Shown one piece after another: positions 15,308 to 26,681 of a stretch of 64,000 nt of DNA. The DNA lies in contig JAHRBC010000004.1 in assembly GCA_022702545.1 (NCBI GenBank), positions 4,370,001-4,434,000 on the forward strand. Reading direction: 5' to 3'. The notes under the pieces were generated by a model. It did not search any database, was not told the DNA's origin, and was given only the letters and a program-made list of their open reading frames with translations. Source of the DNA: Phycomyces nitens (Eukaryota; Mucoromycota; Mucoromycetes; Mucorales; Phycomycetaceae). The translations under genes were made by a program, and so were the position numbers. Position 1 is the stretch's first letter; each line of letters starts with the position of its first letter.

Positions 15308-16017
15308 TATTTGATGGGTTTTAGGGATGAAATGGATGAAAAAGAAAGCAAGAATCCCAACAATGAGCTGATCTATATAGGACCTCCGTCATTGTTGAAT
15401 TTATCTCAACAATCGATGTGGCTTGTACTATAAATATTTATGGTATAAAGAGAACCGTCTAAACTCTGTCTCTACATGGCCATCGATATGGTTACTACAA
15501 TAGACCAATCATAGCTATTTTTATTACCAAAACACACACACACATCCTGTTTGACATTTGGAATCATGATAATTATGAATGTGGGATTGGCGGAGATGCC
15601 AAGATTGGGGCCATTATTGGTTACACATCATCCTTGACCACTCGTCAATGCGAGAGAGAGAAAAGGCCAAAGAATATGATAATTCTAGGCTACTTGTGCT
15701 CGTGGCATTACAAGGCAAGCTCAGTCAACCAGTCAACCAGTCAACCAGTCAACAAGGCACCTGGTCCCTGGTCCCTGGTCCCTGGTCCCTGGAAATAGAA
15801 CGTCAAATTTATCTTGCAATTTAGGATTTTTTTTAATGGCCATTATTGCCTGCTCTTTAATCAATATCCAAACTGCAACCGCAAATATATCTTGGTAAAT
15901 GGAATGCTTTTATTATTATTATTACACACAATGTTTATAAAAAAATATGGATTATTTTAAAGAATGAAAGACAATCAATCTTGTCTCGAGGTCTAAAAGA
16001 TGGGTCTAGTAAAGTAT
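15308..16017. other. Intergenic DNA between two minus-strand genes
   Basis: PFK promoter side and carrier 3' side. It holds a (CA)n run near 15531-15543 and two short tandem repeats (15723-15792). No gene seen. Confidence 0.5.
15723..15792. repeat. Two adjacent short tandem repeats
   Basis: About 3.5 copies of an 8-base unit (AGTCAACC) at 15723-15753 are followed, after about 7 bases, by just over four copies of a 7-base unit (CTGGTCC) at 15761-15792. Confidence 0.85.
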
Positions 16018-17325
16018 CTAAGTGGCTCCAAAGTGACGCGACAAGAGTTCCTATACAAAAGTAGCTTGGCGTCAGTACTATCAAGAGTATCAGGATACAT
16101 ACATATGTCATGAAGATGATGGCATTTGATGGTGCACTGCGCAACAAGGTAATTCCACAGCCTCGGTAGAATCCTCTAATACCAGCACCTCTGTAGATAT
16201 CTTGTCCAGTCTGTACAAAATTACGCTGCTTGAATGCCTTGCCGAGCAGCTCTTCGTCAGTCTGCATCTTGGACTTTATAACATCGACAGGAAAGAAGGA
16301 AAGGTTGTATGCTATGCCACCCAATGCACCACCCAGCATCAGCTCAGGTGCCGAAAGGTTTTCCTTGGTGACCTTTGTAGAGGACAGTCTCTGGCGACGT
16401 TCGATAAACAGTGCACATGTGTATTCATAGGTTCCAAACCAGAATGCTCCACCGCCTGCTTCACGGATAAGTGTCGCGAGATATCCTCGGTAGAATCCAT
16501 TGAGACCATGCTGGCGGAATATGTGACGCATTACATCAATAGGGCCAGTATACTGCTTCTGGGTAGGTGTGTCTTGGATCAGTTGGACCTGCAACTTGCA
16601 TTTGACGAGTTCTACTGGAGTGAGTACGAGAGAGGCTAATGCGCCTGATGCTGTGCCTGCGAGTACAAGCTGGGATAGGCTCAAATCAGCTCCTTGTTCG
16701 GTTCCGCTGTATTTTCGAATGGCATTTTGGATCTGACGATATCCTACAAACAGGGTTGCATTCTCCAACATTGCTCCAACTAACGGTGATGCCATTCCCT
16801 GATTGATAAATACATGTCCAATAATATACGTATAAATTATAATAGAATTGGTTCAAAAGGGAGATTGGTATTAAGAAATTGATATTTTTTTTTGTTTTGC
16901 ATAAAATTATAATCAATAAATAAACACCATTCTCTTTTATCATTCATTCATTCATTATTCTCGTCTGTCTGGAGCAGAAATCCAGCATTTTCTAGAACCC
17001 AAGTCAATCTGCTATACTCTGTTTACCTTGTAGAGTCCTCGGATACCTTCCTGCTTGATTGTGGCCGTGATGCACTCGAGTGGGCCAGAAAACAGAGGTC
17101 GATCCAATGGCTGGGTCTGCAGCCTGACCTTCACGGTATCAAAGGGATATTCTACAAACTTTCCAACCATTCCTGCTACCTGCATACTCAAAGTGAGTTT
17201 TTTTTTATCTAGGCAGCAGCCGATCGTCCTTGTGGTCATTCTCTTTAGTTTACCGAACCAAACACTAGGTCATCCACTTGGTGTCTCCAGCTAGTCTTTT
17301 CCAGCGGAATAGGCTCTGGAATCAT
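16018..17325 (-). CDS. ORT1: Mitochondrial carrier, ornithine/basic amino acid type
   Basis: Exons 17325-17254, 17179-17027, 16798-16103 and 16050-16018 give 317 residues. The three tandem carrier modules each carry the PX[DE]XX[KR] signature: [22 protein letters not shown] and [11 protein letters not shown]. The first module ([23 protein letters not shown]...[34 protein letters not shown]) is very close to the Ort1/Arg11 subfamily. That subfamily exchanges ornithine, and often arginine or lysine, across the mitochondrial inner membrane. The last exon adds only ten residues. The gene diverges from SRP14 across about 650 bp. Family is certain; the exact substrate is inferred. Confidence 0.9.
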
Positions 17326-17981
17326 GGGTGTATGTTCTGCATGCGACATTACAAAAGTAAAAAAGAAAAAGTAAAAAGAAAAAAAGAAAATAAAGAGACC
17401 AAAGAGCGGAAGGAAAAGCTGGTCTTGCTTTGTAGGGATTGTGATTCTGTTTTAGCGGTCAAAATAATAAAAAACTCGGATAATCAAGATTGTAGATGGA
17501 TAAAATCAAGCACATCTTTCTGTCTATAAATTGCATTATCTAGACAGATTGACCTGTTGTTTATATATATACATATACATATATATTGCAATTCTTTATT
17601 TCATTTGTCCTATAAATCACCTATTTACTTTCAAAAAGATATACACAAAAAGATCTACCGATAATCGTGCCAGTCACCCATTTACAGTCACACGCAGTAA
17701 CAGATGGTTCCCAATCCAATTTAGGAATGTGATTAAAAAGTACAAGTGTATTAGGTTTTTATGGACCATAATTGGCAACATTTATTCTATTGGTCCACAC
17801 ACTGATCCATTTGGCCGTGCCAGAAAAATTAAAAAAAAATTAGAAAAAAGGTGCCTTTAACTAGACCTGCCCCGCCCCCCCTTATATAAATTTATTTGTA
17901 TATATATATATATATATAAATACATATAAATATATATTATATCTAAATATATATTACTCTATTTTATTATAACAAATAAAG
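17326..17981. promoter_or_regulatory. Divergent intergenic region between carrier and SRP14
   Basis: About 650 bases separate the two start codons. It contains AT-rich tracts (17560-17590, 17895-17950) and a purine-rich block (17355-17420). No defined promoter motif could be assigned. Confidence 0.4.
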
Positions 17982-18590
17982 ATGAAAGATTTGGACCCTA
18001 TTGCAGTAAGAGATTATCTTCATTTGATGTAGACATCATCATCATCATCATTATTATAATGTCTCATTCAATTGTCTCTCTTTTTTATTCTAAAATTACA
18101 AAAAGTTTACTGTAGAACTTGGCAAGTTTTATGAACTCTCCAAGGAATCCGGCACAGTCGCAGTGACGATGAAGCGAAGTAATCAAACAAAACACAATTG
18201 AGCGTGTCTTTTTCTTTTCTTTTTTTTTGAACAATCTCAATTATAGTGACACCCGAACGGCTCGCAATCACACTCAAGGTAAAAAAGCAGTTGCCCAAAG
18301 GCGGTCAGAATGCCTTGCAAAAGACAGATGATGTTTCTACCCTACGCTACCCTTGTCTGGTCAGAGCCACCTTCAAGTCAAAGAAGATTAGCACCACAGT
18401 AAGATATCCACATTGATGACAGTGGGTAAAGAGCTAAACAAGCGAGGGGTAATATTTGTGCTAGGTATCTGTGGACGAGTATGATCGGTTCCAGTCTGCC
18501 TATAGCACCGTGATCCGTGCTTATATGGACACTTTGAAGAAAAAAGAACGCGTGAAAAAGGCCAAAAAGGCCAAGACGGCCGAGGCATAG
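17982..18590 (+). CDS. SRP14: Signal recognition particle 14 kDa subunit
   Basis: Four small exons (17982-18005, 18106-18178, 18247-18398, 18465-18590) give 124 residues. The order matches SRP14: FTVELGKFYELSKESGTVAVTMKR at the N-terminus, then PCLVRATFKSKKISTTVSVDEYDRFQSAYSTVIRAYMDTLKKK, ending in a Lys/Ala-rich tail (KKAKKAKTAEA). With SRP9 or SRP21, SRP14 binds the Alu domain of SRP RNA and causes elongation arrest during cotranslational targeting to the ER. The first exon encodes only eight residues. Intron 1 has an A-rich 3' splice site. The middle segment between MKR and PCLVRAT is longer than in animals and is the least certain part of the model. Confidence 0.88.
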
Positions 18591-19057
18591 GAAAAAGGGC
18601 TATAAAGAATTGGATACCAATACCAAAAAATAAAAAAGAGAGAGAGAGAGAAAAGATAAAGACAGAGCTCAAGAACATTAAAAGGTCAACGACCCAACAT
18701 CCTATCCACCAAGACACACACACACACACACACACTGTATACTTTATATTTTGATACAGTAACCCAAAAAACTAGAAAATTGAAACAAAATAAATTGAAA
18801 CGAGAACATTTCTAATCAGATTTAATTCACACACACACACACACACGCATATTGTTGTGAATACTTGTGGGATGACGCCTTTGGAATCCAGAAATGGGAA
18901 ATGTAAACAGGTCACAGAGCGTGACGCACAATGCGTTGAACACCCGCCAAAAAGACCGTCACATGCAGTCTTGGACTTTCAACCCCTTCCCTCGAGTCTG
19001 GAGTGTGTTATGTGTGGATGAACCTTTATTTTATTTTGATCGCGCTCGACAATTCTC
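18591..19057. other. Intergenic DNA between SRP14 and RXT3
   Basis: Contains (CA)n runs near 18714-18734 and 18829-18846. No gene seen; it probably holds the SRP14 3' end and the promoter of the next gene. Confidence 0.45.
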
Positions 19058-21093
19058 ATGAACACACCCGGGGCTGAATCGACATTGGCACAAGATAACA
19101 CAAAAGTGCTTAATCATGCTGATGAAACAACTGTCACCAGAGATGCCTCCACTCTTGCCCAGGCCATAACGACCACCCTCTCAACAGACACTTCCACTAA
19201 GCCGGGACTGGCAGAACATACTTTTAACAGTGGAAGTGGTAAGGACATGTAACATTAAATTGAGCAATAAATATTGCATTGAAATATTAACCATAATCCT
19301 GATTTATAAAAGATGATTCCTATCCATACAAGATACCTGGTGTCCGAATAGTCTCTACAATCGTGAGCCAGGAATCCAGAGACCATTCTGTTCCTGTCCA
19401 AGACCCGGTTCCGGCTGAACGAGGACAAAGCCTGCCGCCGCCCTTGCCTCACTCCTTTGCCCAAAAAGACAGAGAAATGCTGACTGCACGTCGTTTGAGC
19501 CAACCAGCCGACTCCAAAGGCACAAATACCAAAACAGAAACAGACCCAGATCCTATTTCACCCACCGTGTCTGCATCTGGGTCTCTGACAAACGAACAAC
19601 TAGTATTAGCATTGACCTCTGTGCCAACCACAGAGACCCCCTCCCACACAACCACAACTACAACTACAACCACAGCCACAACCACAACCACATCTGCCAT
19701 TTCTATTACCCCCACAAGCCCTTCCATAAATATTGCTAGCCACAAAGACACACAGGATACTTTTACAAACAGTAATAATAATGGAGACAATCCTATTTCT
19801 ATTCCTATTGCCAGTTCTGGTCCAAATACTCTTAATACCTCCATTCCTACCGCAACAAATGATTCTGACCAAATCCGTCCACACGGTCTTGGAATCGACG
19901 CCGAATCACGACGAGAGGAAAGAGTGTCACCAACCGAAATACTTGGAAATGCATTGGCAGCCGTTGCACGTTCCAACACTTCTTCTACAGCATTTGGAAA
20001 CCTGGCAGCCAATCTAAGCAACATTCTCTCTGCCAGTTCAAAGTTTGCAGCAGCAGTACAGCGTACCCAAGATGGTCGGCGCAAGAGCACTACAAATGCA
20101 CCCAATGGATCATCCGGCCAAAAGTTCACAAACATGCTCGACCAGGCGTTCCTGCTGACTCGGCCGGCCACAATACCACCCGAAGAGTCTGACTCGACCA
20201 CCAAGACTCCTGGCTCAATATCGTCATCATCGTCATCGTCATCACCAAGCCTGCTCAACTCCAAGGGCCTGACACTCGTAAAACAGTTACCGCACCAACA
20301 GTCTCCTGTTGAAAAGAAGCCTGAGCTGATTATAAAGAACGATCAAGTATGGCGGGCAATAGAAGGAGTTGAAGAGAAATCTCTGGGTAAGAGACCGTGG
20401 AGATAAACAATGACAGCTAATCAAGACTTAGGATTCCATCTCTATACACCCACACTGTTGCTTCCTAATCTTGAGAAATGGATCAATGGTGTGCTTCAGG
20501 TACGTATACCAGCGCATTATTTGAGCTATTCGAATCCAAAGGTGCGCAAACGAGCAGTTTGGGGAACCGATATCTACACCGACGACTCGGATATTGTGGC
20601 AATTGCGATTCACTCTGGAAAATACCAACCTCGTTTTAATGACCCTGAAGTGCGACCTGACGATGACCCTTTTTCACTAGCTGTGGCGGGTAAACACGTG
20701 GAGGCAGCCCAGGCAGTAAAAAAGCGACAGCTGTCAATCAAACGCGACATAATCAGTCCGTCCTCATTTCCTGACCATGATCTCAAGGTGACCCTCAAGG
20801 TCCTGCCAAAGTTACGGTCATATGCGAGCTCTATTCGCCACCGGATAAAGTCGCGTAGCTGGGGGGCCAATCATGATGGCATGAGTCTTTATGTCGTAAA
20901 GGTAGAGAAGATTAAGCGCGGAGAAGCAAGACTTGGTGGTCGTAGTTCTTTAAAGGCAGGCCTGTTTGCATATGAGCCATACCGAAAACGTGCTCTCGGA
21001 CTCGATACACCAAAGAGTACCACAATTGTCCCAGAAGACACAAAAACCAAGAAGCGGATAAAGAAGACTCACAAACAAACCGATGGCCTGTAA
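19058..21093 (+). CDS. RXT3: Rxt3-domain protein, histone deacetylase complex subunit
   Basis: Exons 19058-19238, 19352-20386 and 20432-21093 give 625 residues. Residues 1-400 are low-complexity Ser/Thr/Pro-rich, with a Thr run near 19650-19690 and a Ser run near 20220-20245. The C-terminal part has the Rxt3 signature: RIPAHYLSYSNPKVRKRAVWGTDIYTDDSDIVAIAIHSGKYQP, followed by LKVTLKVLPKLRSYASSIRHRIKSRSWGANHDGMSL. In yeast, Rxt3 belongs to the large Rpd3 complex that represses transcription. The tail is very Lys-rich and suits a nuclear protein. The gene is convergent with tropomyosin, with 252 bp between the stops. Confidence 0.88.
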
Positions 21094-21195
21094 TTATAAG
21101 AACAATAATATAGTATAATAATTAATAATCAAAAAAGAAGAAGAAGGAATATGCTTTTTTATAAATCCAACTTTTTTTTTGTAACGCGAGCTATA

Positions 21196-21250
21196 TACAT
21201 ACATATATACATACATACATACATACATACATACATACATACATACATTA
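21196..21250. repeat. (ATAC)n microsatellite
   Basis: About ten tetranucleotide copies, slightly interrupted at the left, lie between the stops of RXT3 and tropomyosin. Confidence 0.9.
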
Positions 21251-21345
21251 TGGCTACAACCAGCAGAACACAAATCCATGATTTAAAACAGTTTTTTTTT
21301 GGAATATTTATATTTATTGATATATTTTATATAGACATATATAAA

Positions 21346-21827
21346 TTACAACTCATCAAACTGGCGAGCCAATTCATCCAACTCTGCCTTGGAAGTGTTG
21401 TACTTTTCCAACATGGCCTCATACTTTTCTTCCTTATCCTGGAGCTCGAGCTCAAGGGAAGCAACCTTGCGCTCGGCTTCCTCTACGCTGAGGTCGGCAT
21501 CGTTGAAGCTAGAGCCCAGGATTATTAGACTATTGAATAATGAACCATAAGTCTATATCTATATATATATTTACCCAGTAGATGTAGTCTTGAGCTTATC
21601 TTCGGTCTTTTCGAGCTGCTCTTCGAGGTTCTTGACGCGAATCTGGAGAGAGAGGATCTCGTGGTCCTTTGTGGTCTGTTCAGCCTCGAGGCTCTTGATT
21701 TGAATTTCGAGCTCATCGGCCTTGGCAGTGGCAGCATCAGCCTCGGCACGAATGTTGGCAAGTTTCTATTGAAAGTTTAGACGGGGTTGGTTGGCTGATA
21801 TCATCTTACTTCTCTGAATCGGTCCAT
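21346..21827 (-). CDS. Short fungal tropomyosin
   Basis: Exons 21827-21810, 21765-21575 and 21508-21346 give 123 residues, almost all heptad coiled coil. It starts MDRFREKLANIRAEADAATAKADELE and ends EEKYEAMLEKYNTSKAELDELARQFDEL, the conserved ends of cytoplasmic fungal tropomyosins (Cdc8/Tpm type). Tropomyosin polymerises head to tail along actin filaments and protects actin cables and rings. Fungal forms known to me are about 161 or 199 residues, so this one lacks about one 40-residue actin-binding period. The introns are short (44 and 66 bases) and no skipped exon is apparent in them. Confidence 0.85.
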
Positions 21828-23217
21828 TTTGGGGGGGAAATAGGTGTGTTTAAAAAGAAAGGAAAGGAGGTGCGAGGGGAAAGAGTGACAAGAAATAAAT
21901 AGACCTATTTATGTTGACTTTATAATTCCTTGCCAAAAAAGGACTTTTGCTACAAAGACTGCTTTAAATTGGGATGCCGCCATATCACTATATAAATGGA
22001 AATATGACAAATGGCAAGTTACTCTGTGTATAAATGTCAGAGATATATATATATGCAAAAGAGCTTATAAAGAAGCCCAATGACAAGTAGGTTGGTTATT
22101 TCTTATGACACTTGTCTTTTGTTTTTCTTTTTTCTTTTTGGTTAAATGTGATTCAGGATAACAAATTAGATATACCTTTCTTTCTTTTTCCCAAGAATAC
22201 TCTAGTTTCTCTACTTGTACATCTACTGCTGTTGACACTAGATATGTAATTATTTCAAGAAGCTCTTATGGTACTCTATACAAATCGTTCAAACCACGCG
22301 GCGACATCAACCATATAGCTCAACGGTGGATCATTGGAGTCAACTCGGTAGTGGACACACCACAGCTGAGTGAAATACAAACTCCACTGATCTCCGGTTA
22401 CTCTGCTAATGAGCATGCCAAGTCAAAATCTCAGGAACAGTTACATAACATGTGCACGCACGCTCTTCACTTTGACAGAGATAACCGACCATTACACAAT
22501 AGAGATTAAAGCACAAGGGAGCTAGAATATCCAGTATATAAACCACCATAATATTTATTTAATAAACAACACAGAGTATTCTTATTTCCTTACCCTATTT
22601 GCCTCCAACTCATTGACACTGAGGATGGTCTGTGCCAATGCTTATTTGTCCTGGTGTCTTTTTTTTTTTTGGCAGGCAGATGGAAAAGCTCTGGAATATA
22701 TGCTTTCAAGAGTACCAACCCTTTTTTTATATATATATGTCGGTCTAGAAACCACGCACTCTTGAAGGCGTGTATTTATCAACTGCCGAAAAATAAAATT
22801 GTTGGATTCCTTGAATCCCATCTTCTTGGGATCGCTTCCAGGACTAGTGTTTTCTTTGGAGGCATGTCAAAGTAGATTACTACGGGGAAGAGGTTGGGTT
22901 TCAAGGACGGTTTTGCAAAAACCCGGGTTTTTGTCCAATTTATATTTATGGATCTTCAAAGTATATCCACTTTTAGAAATGCACAATGCTTTTTCCAATA
23001 TATACTAATTATTGGCAATCTATATTTTCCAAAAATATAAAATTTGTAGTTTAAATCTATAGTTTTTCTGTTCTTCCAAGTTTATATCTCGAGGTTTAAC
23101 TTGCTATTTGTTTCAATTCCAAAAAAACAAAACAAAAAACAAGACATTATGGTTTTTGCTATTATAGACCAAGAAACCCTCTGATTTCGATTTCCCTTGT
23201 TTTTTTTTTCTCTAGTG
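21828..23217. other. Intergenic DNA left of the retrotransposon
   Basis: The tropomyosin promoter side comes first. A protein-like open stretch (22163-22508) is listed separately. The rest (22510-23217) is AT-rich with no recognisable gene. Confidence 0.45.
22163..22508 (+). other. Unclassified open frame without start codon
   Basis: About 115 codons are open in one plus-strand frame up to a TAA near 22508, with a normal amino-acid mix (including RYVIISRSSYGTLYKSFKPRG and QRWIIGVNSVVDTPQLSEIQ). It has higher GC than its surroundings, but no early ATG. It may be an orphan exon or a fragment of an element. No family recognised. Confidence 0.25.
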
Positions 23218-23222
23218 ATATC
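23218..23222. repeat. Target-site duplication, left copy
   Basis: ATATC lies directly left of the 5' LTR and is repeated at 28942-28946. Confidence 0.9.
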
Positions 23223-23448
23223 TGTGGTAAAACCACCATAGTACAATAATTTATTATGGGATAACAAAAGCTACATAGTGAAATCTACACAAGTAGATTT
23301 AAACTAAGCTACCAATTATTATCATATTAACACTCAGCCAGATACTTAAACACAAATTCTAGAATATACAGAAGTTTAGTTTCTCTTTTACTTTGGAAAT
23401 AAATTACAAGTAAAATTGACATATCGTGTTTTGATTAATTTTGCTACA
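23223..23448 (+). repeat. 5' LTR
   Basis: 226 bp, starts TGTGGT and ends GCTACA; the same as 28716-28941 by eye. Confidence 0.95.
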
Positions 23449-23510
23449 CTTTTTTCAATTTCTAAATTTCTTTTCATACCTGTAAAACGAAACTAAATTT
23501 CTGTGATAAT

Positions 23511-26500
23511 ATGTCCAACCAGTTCGAAAAGCCAGATGTTATTGATGCTGCTCTCAATAGCCAGGTAGCTAAGCTATCAATGGCAGAGGACGTAGAGATG
23601 ACTGAAACGCTTCAGACAGAGAGGACTAAAGCTGCGAATGAGGATAACTCTCAAAGAGAGATGTTAAACTCTGGTGTGAAGAACAGCGAGGAGAATGTCA
23701 TGTCAGTACATGACTGTATCCAAGCTACAAAGGAGGAACTGAAGAAAGTCCAACAGGACATGCGGAAGTTCGTGAGAATGCAGGGAAATCCTACGCAGGA
23801 AAGCTTGCGGGAGGAGGATTTGCTGCAGGAGCAAGCCAAGCGCTTGAAGAATAGGCTGGAGATTCTCAATGATGAGAAGGCCATGGAAGAGGAGGAAGCA
23901 AACGAGCGTCGAGGAGGAAACGCTAAGTCAAGTGGACCGAAGAAGGGAAACTTGACGTTTTCGATGGATGATGTGCCAAGATTCCAAATCAAGGCCATGA
24001 ACAAGGAGTACTTTCCGGGAAGAGTGATGTTTGAAGACGTGAACTCATTCACGGTGGCGTATGAGTTGTTCCTGCGGGTGGCAGGTCTGGAGAACGATGA
24101 GGGCTGGAAGCTCTACCTCAACGTAGCCTTCCATTCTTCGTTCGACTTCTGGGTGAAGAATAAGTTGGACCTGGCAAAGACATGGCCAGAAGCCAAGAAG
24201 ATATTGGAGGAGAAGTTCAACTCCAATATCTCCAGGGGCAAAGCACGTTTGAACATGTGCTTCATGAAGATCGGGGACGGTGAGAGCGTGGAGGAATACT
24301 CCATGAGATTCCTCAAGGAAGCCGCAAAGGCGGGCTTCAGTGGTGAAGACACCACGCTGGCAGAAATCTTTCTGTCGGGGCTACCTCATGCTTGGTATCA
24401 GTTCATATTCACCAATCTGAGCAATGAACCAGAGGATGCGAGTTTTGAGAAGACAGTCGAGCAGATAACCAAGGCTGCCAAGAAGGTCGCCATTGTGGCC
24501 ACAAACAAGGGTGGAAAAAGGAAGTTCACTGGGAATTCTGGAGACTTCTTCTGCCCGGACCATGGCGCGTATGCGGCTGATCACGACGAAGAAGATTGCC
24601 TACAGGCTCAACAGAGCAAGAAGGCAAAGGCAGAGCAAGGCAGAGTTGCCATAATCAGACCAGGCAACTTGGGTGCCAAGAACCTGCCATTCAGGGCCAC
24701 CAACAACGGCCCTCGGCATTTGGAAGCAACAGCTCCAAGAGACCGAGCGTGCCGATACTGCAGCAACCCGTTCTTTCGAGGACATGTTTGCGAGCAATAC
24801 TATCTGGCAAACCCTGAAAAGAGGCCCGAGAACAAGGTTCTCCACAAGAACATTGCGGTGAACATGGCTTCCACAGGCAAAGGCCTGTTCAAGAGCAAAT
24901 GGGCTCCAAGACCAAACCGCCCCAACAACAACAATAACAACAGCGGCAGCAACAATAGTGGCTTTAAAGAACCAAGCCAGAGGCAGATTAACGATGCCAT
25001 GAACATGGAGTCCAACCCTGACCCATATGACAATGATGATTGTAAGTTGATCGAAACCAAAGAGGAATTATGCTCTCCCAGTAGAAAGATACTGACACCC
25101 ATTGTCATAGAACACATCAAGCTTATGGCAATGTGCGATTCTGGCGCGGACACCAGCTGCATAAATCGCTTCACAATCAATAAACATTTTGCAAACAAAA
25201 AAATTTTCCAAGTACAGGGGGTGATAAAAAACTTTGCACACGAGAGTAATAGCTATCCTAAGCGAGTAGGTCGTACAGAACCATTGTCTGTGGTGTATGG
25301 CGATGCTCCTTTTCGCTGCTCTCATCAATTTGAAGTTGTTGACTTCCCTGATCATATAGCTGCAGAAGCTGATATATTACTAGGAACAGATATATTTGAC
25401 AAACTAGATATTAGATTGACGGGTATTGCTTATCGCTATCCCATAGAGTTCGAAGAGAACTTGACAGAGCCCCAAGATCTCAACTTCGATACACACAATT
25501 ACTATAATCCTGAAAACAGTGATTATGGCAACGAAATAGAAAAACAACAATTCCATAATGATATCTCTGATGCTATTCAAAAGAATGAGGCCATTAAACC
25601 AGGCACATTCTGTAATGTACCTGCCTCTGAAGTATGTATTCCTATGAAACAAGATGGGACCAATTGTTATATTAGGCAATACCCGTTGCCCTATAAATAC
25701 ATGCCTGAAATACAGAAGCAACTTAATGAGTGGTTACAGAGTGGATTAGTTGTGCCAGCCGAGCCTAGTGCTAGGTATAATTCTCCTTTGTTGGTAATCC
25801 CCAAGAAAGGAGATGATGGAGCCTTGACAAAGCTTCGTATAGTACAAGACTTACGCCGGATTAATGTCAATATTTCGGACTCATATAAAGAAGACTATGC
25901 GGTGAACTGCATTCAAGACATCTTTCGAAAGGTAGCAAAACCAGGAATGGTTTTCTCAAAGTTGGACTTGAAAAATGCGTATCACTCATTTAAAGTTAAA
26001 GAGTCTGATCAAGAAGTACTCTCATTTACTTTTGAAAACAAAACTTATAAGTGGCAAGCATGTTGCTTTGGATTAAAAACAATTACAAGTTTGTTCTGCC
26101 GAGTTATTAAAATTATTTTGGGAGATACGGAAGGTGTAGAATCTTATGTCGATGACTGTATTCTATTCAGTACTCCTGATCAACATGCCAAACTCGTACA
26201 AACAGTAATCAACAAACTCACTGCTGCTAATTTGAAACTCAATGTACAAAAGTGCAAATTTTTCCAAACAACAATTTTCACCTTGGGATTCGTAGTTGGC
26301 CCTGGTATTACAAAGATCGATTTCCGAAAACTGTCCAATATTCAGGAATGGCCAATCTGTCAGTCTGCAGAACAAGTAAGGAAACTGATGGGAACCATCA
26401 CCTTTATGCGAGACTATATTCCGATGAGTGCCAAGTTAACTGCACCGTTGGATCAACTGCGCTATGAACCCAACGTAAAGGCCAAATGGAATGATAAACA

Positions 26501-26681
26501 TACAGAATGTCTAGAGGCTATAAAGAAAGTACTATTGTCAAGTGCAATCTTACACGCCCCAGATATGAGCAAAAGTTCTTCATGCAAACAGATGCATCAT
26601 TATATGGAATATCTGCCATTCTGTACCAGAAAGCGGAGGATGGACGTAACAAGCATATTGCGTTCATATCCAAGTCTCTAA
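23511..26681 (+). CDS. Gag-protease-reverse transcriptase polyprotein (5' part)
   Basis: One open frame of 1056 codons from ATG 23511. Residues about 150-320 are a retrotransposon Gag domain (FNSNISRGKARLNMCFMK... EEYSMRFLKEAAKAGF). A CX2C...HXC knuckle lies near 24749-24790 and an Asn/Gly-rich linker near 24925-24965. The aspartic protease has MCDSGADTSC near 25130-25160. The reverse transcriptase spans about 25720-26310, with LDLKNAYHSF and the YVDD box at about 26147. Gag and Pol share one frame with no stop between. In RNase H the frame is lost at an A-run (26571-26574), after which the track reads out of frame to a stop at 26681. Confidence 0.9.
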   Translation: MSNQFEKPDVIDAALNSQVAKLSMAEDVEMTETLQTERTKAANEDNSQREMLNSGVKNSEENVMSVHDCIQATKEELKKVQQDMRKFVRMQGNPTQESLREEDLLQEQAKRLKNRLEILNDEKAMEEEEANERRGGNAKSSGPKKGNLTFSMDDVPRFQIKAMNKEYFPGRVMFEDVNSFTVAYELFLRVAGLENDEGWKLYLNVAFHSSFDFWVKNKLDLAKTWPEAKKILEEKFNSNISRGKARLNMCFMKIGDGESVEEYSMRFLKEAAKAGFSGEDTTLAEIFLSGLPHAWYQFIFTNLSNEPEDASFEKTVEQITKAAKKVAIVATNKGGKRKFTGNSGDFFCPDHGAYAADHDEEDCLQAQQSKKAKAEQGRVAIIRPGNLGAKNLPFRATNNGPRHLEATAPRDRACRYCSNPFFRGHVCEQYYLANPEKRPENKVLHKNIAVNMASTGKGLFKSKWAPRPNRPNNNNNNSGSNNSGFKEPSQRQINDAMNMESNPDPYDNDDCKLIETKEELCSPSRKILTPIVIEHIKLMAMCDSGADTSCINRFTINKHFANKKIFQVQGVIKNFAHESNSYPKRVGRTEPLSVVYGDAPFRCSHQFEVVDFPDHIAAEADILLGTDIFDKLDIRLTGIAYRYPIEFEENLTEPQDLNFDTHNYYNPENSDYGNEIEKQQFHNDISDAIQKNEAIKPGTFCNVPASEVCIPMKQDGTNCYIRQYPLPYKYMPEIQKQLNEWLQSGLVVPAEPSARYNSPLLVIPKKGDDGALTKLRIVQDLRRINVNISDSYKEDYAVNCIQDIFRKVAKPGMVFSKLDLKNAYHSFKVKESDQEVLSFTFENKTYKWQACCFGLKTITSLFCRVIKIILGDTEGVESYVDDCILFSTPDQHAKLVQTVINKLTAANLKLNVQKCKFFQTTIFTLGFVVGPGITKIDFRKLSNIQEWPICQSAEQVRKLMGTITFMRDYIPMSAKLTAPLDQLRYEPNVKAKWNDKHTECLEAIKKVLLSSAILHAPDMSKSSSCKQMHHYMEYLPFCTRKRRMDVTSILRSYPSL

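Noticed and set aside
19449..20264. 271-codon minus-strand open frame opposite Rxt3
   Set aside because: Shadow of the Ser/Thr-rich plus-strand exon; it reads as Asp and Val runs from the repeats, with no start context or introns.
22313..22360. Possible tRNA (A-box-like TAGCTCAACGG)
   Set aside because: No matching B box or cloverleaf arms downstream; the stretch lies in a protein-like open frame.
24596..25721. Antisense and out-of-frame open frames within the retrotransposon
   Set aside because: They overlap the clear Gag-Pol frame and contain no motifs.
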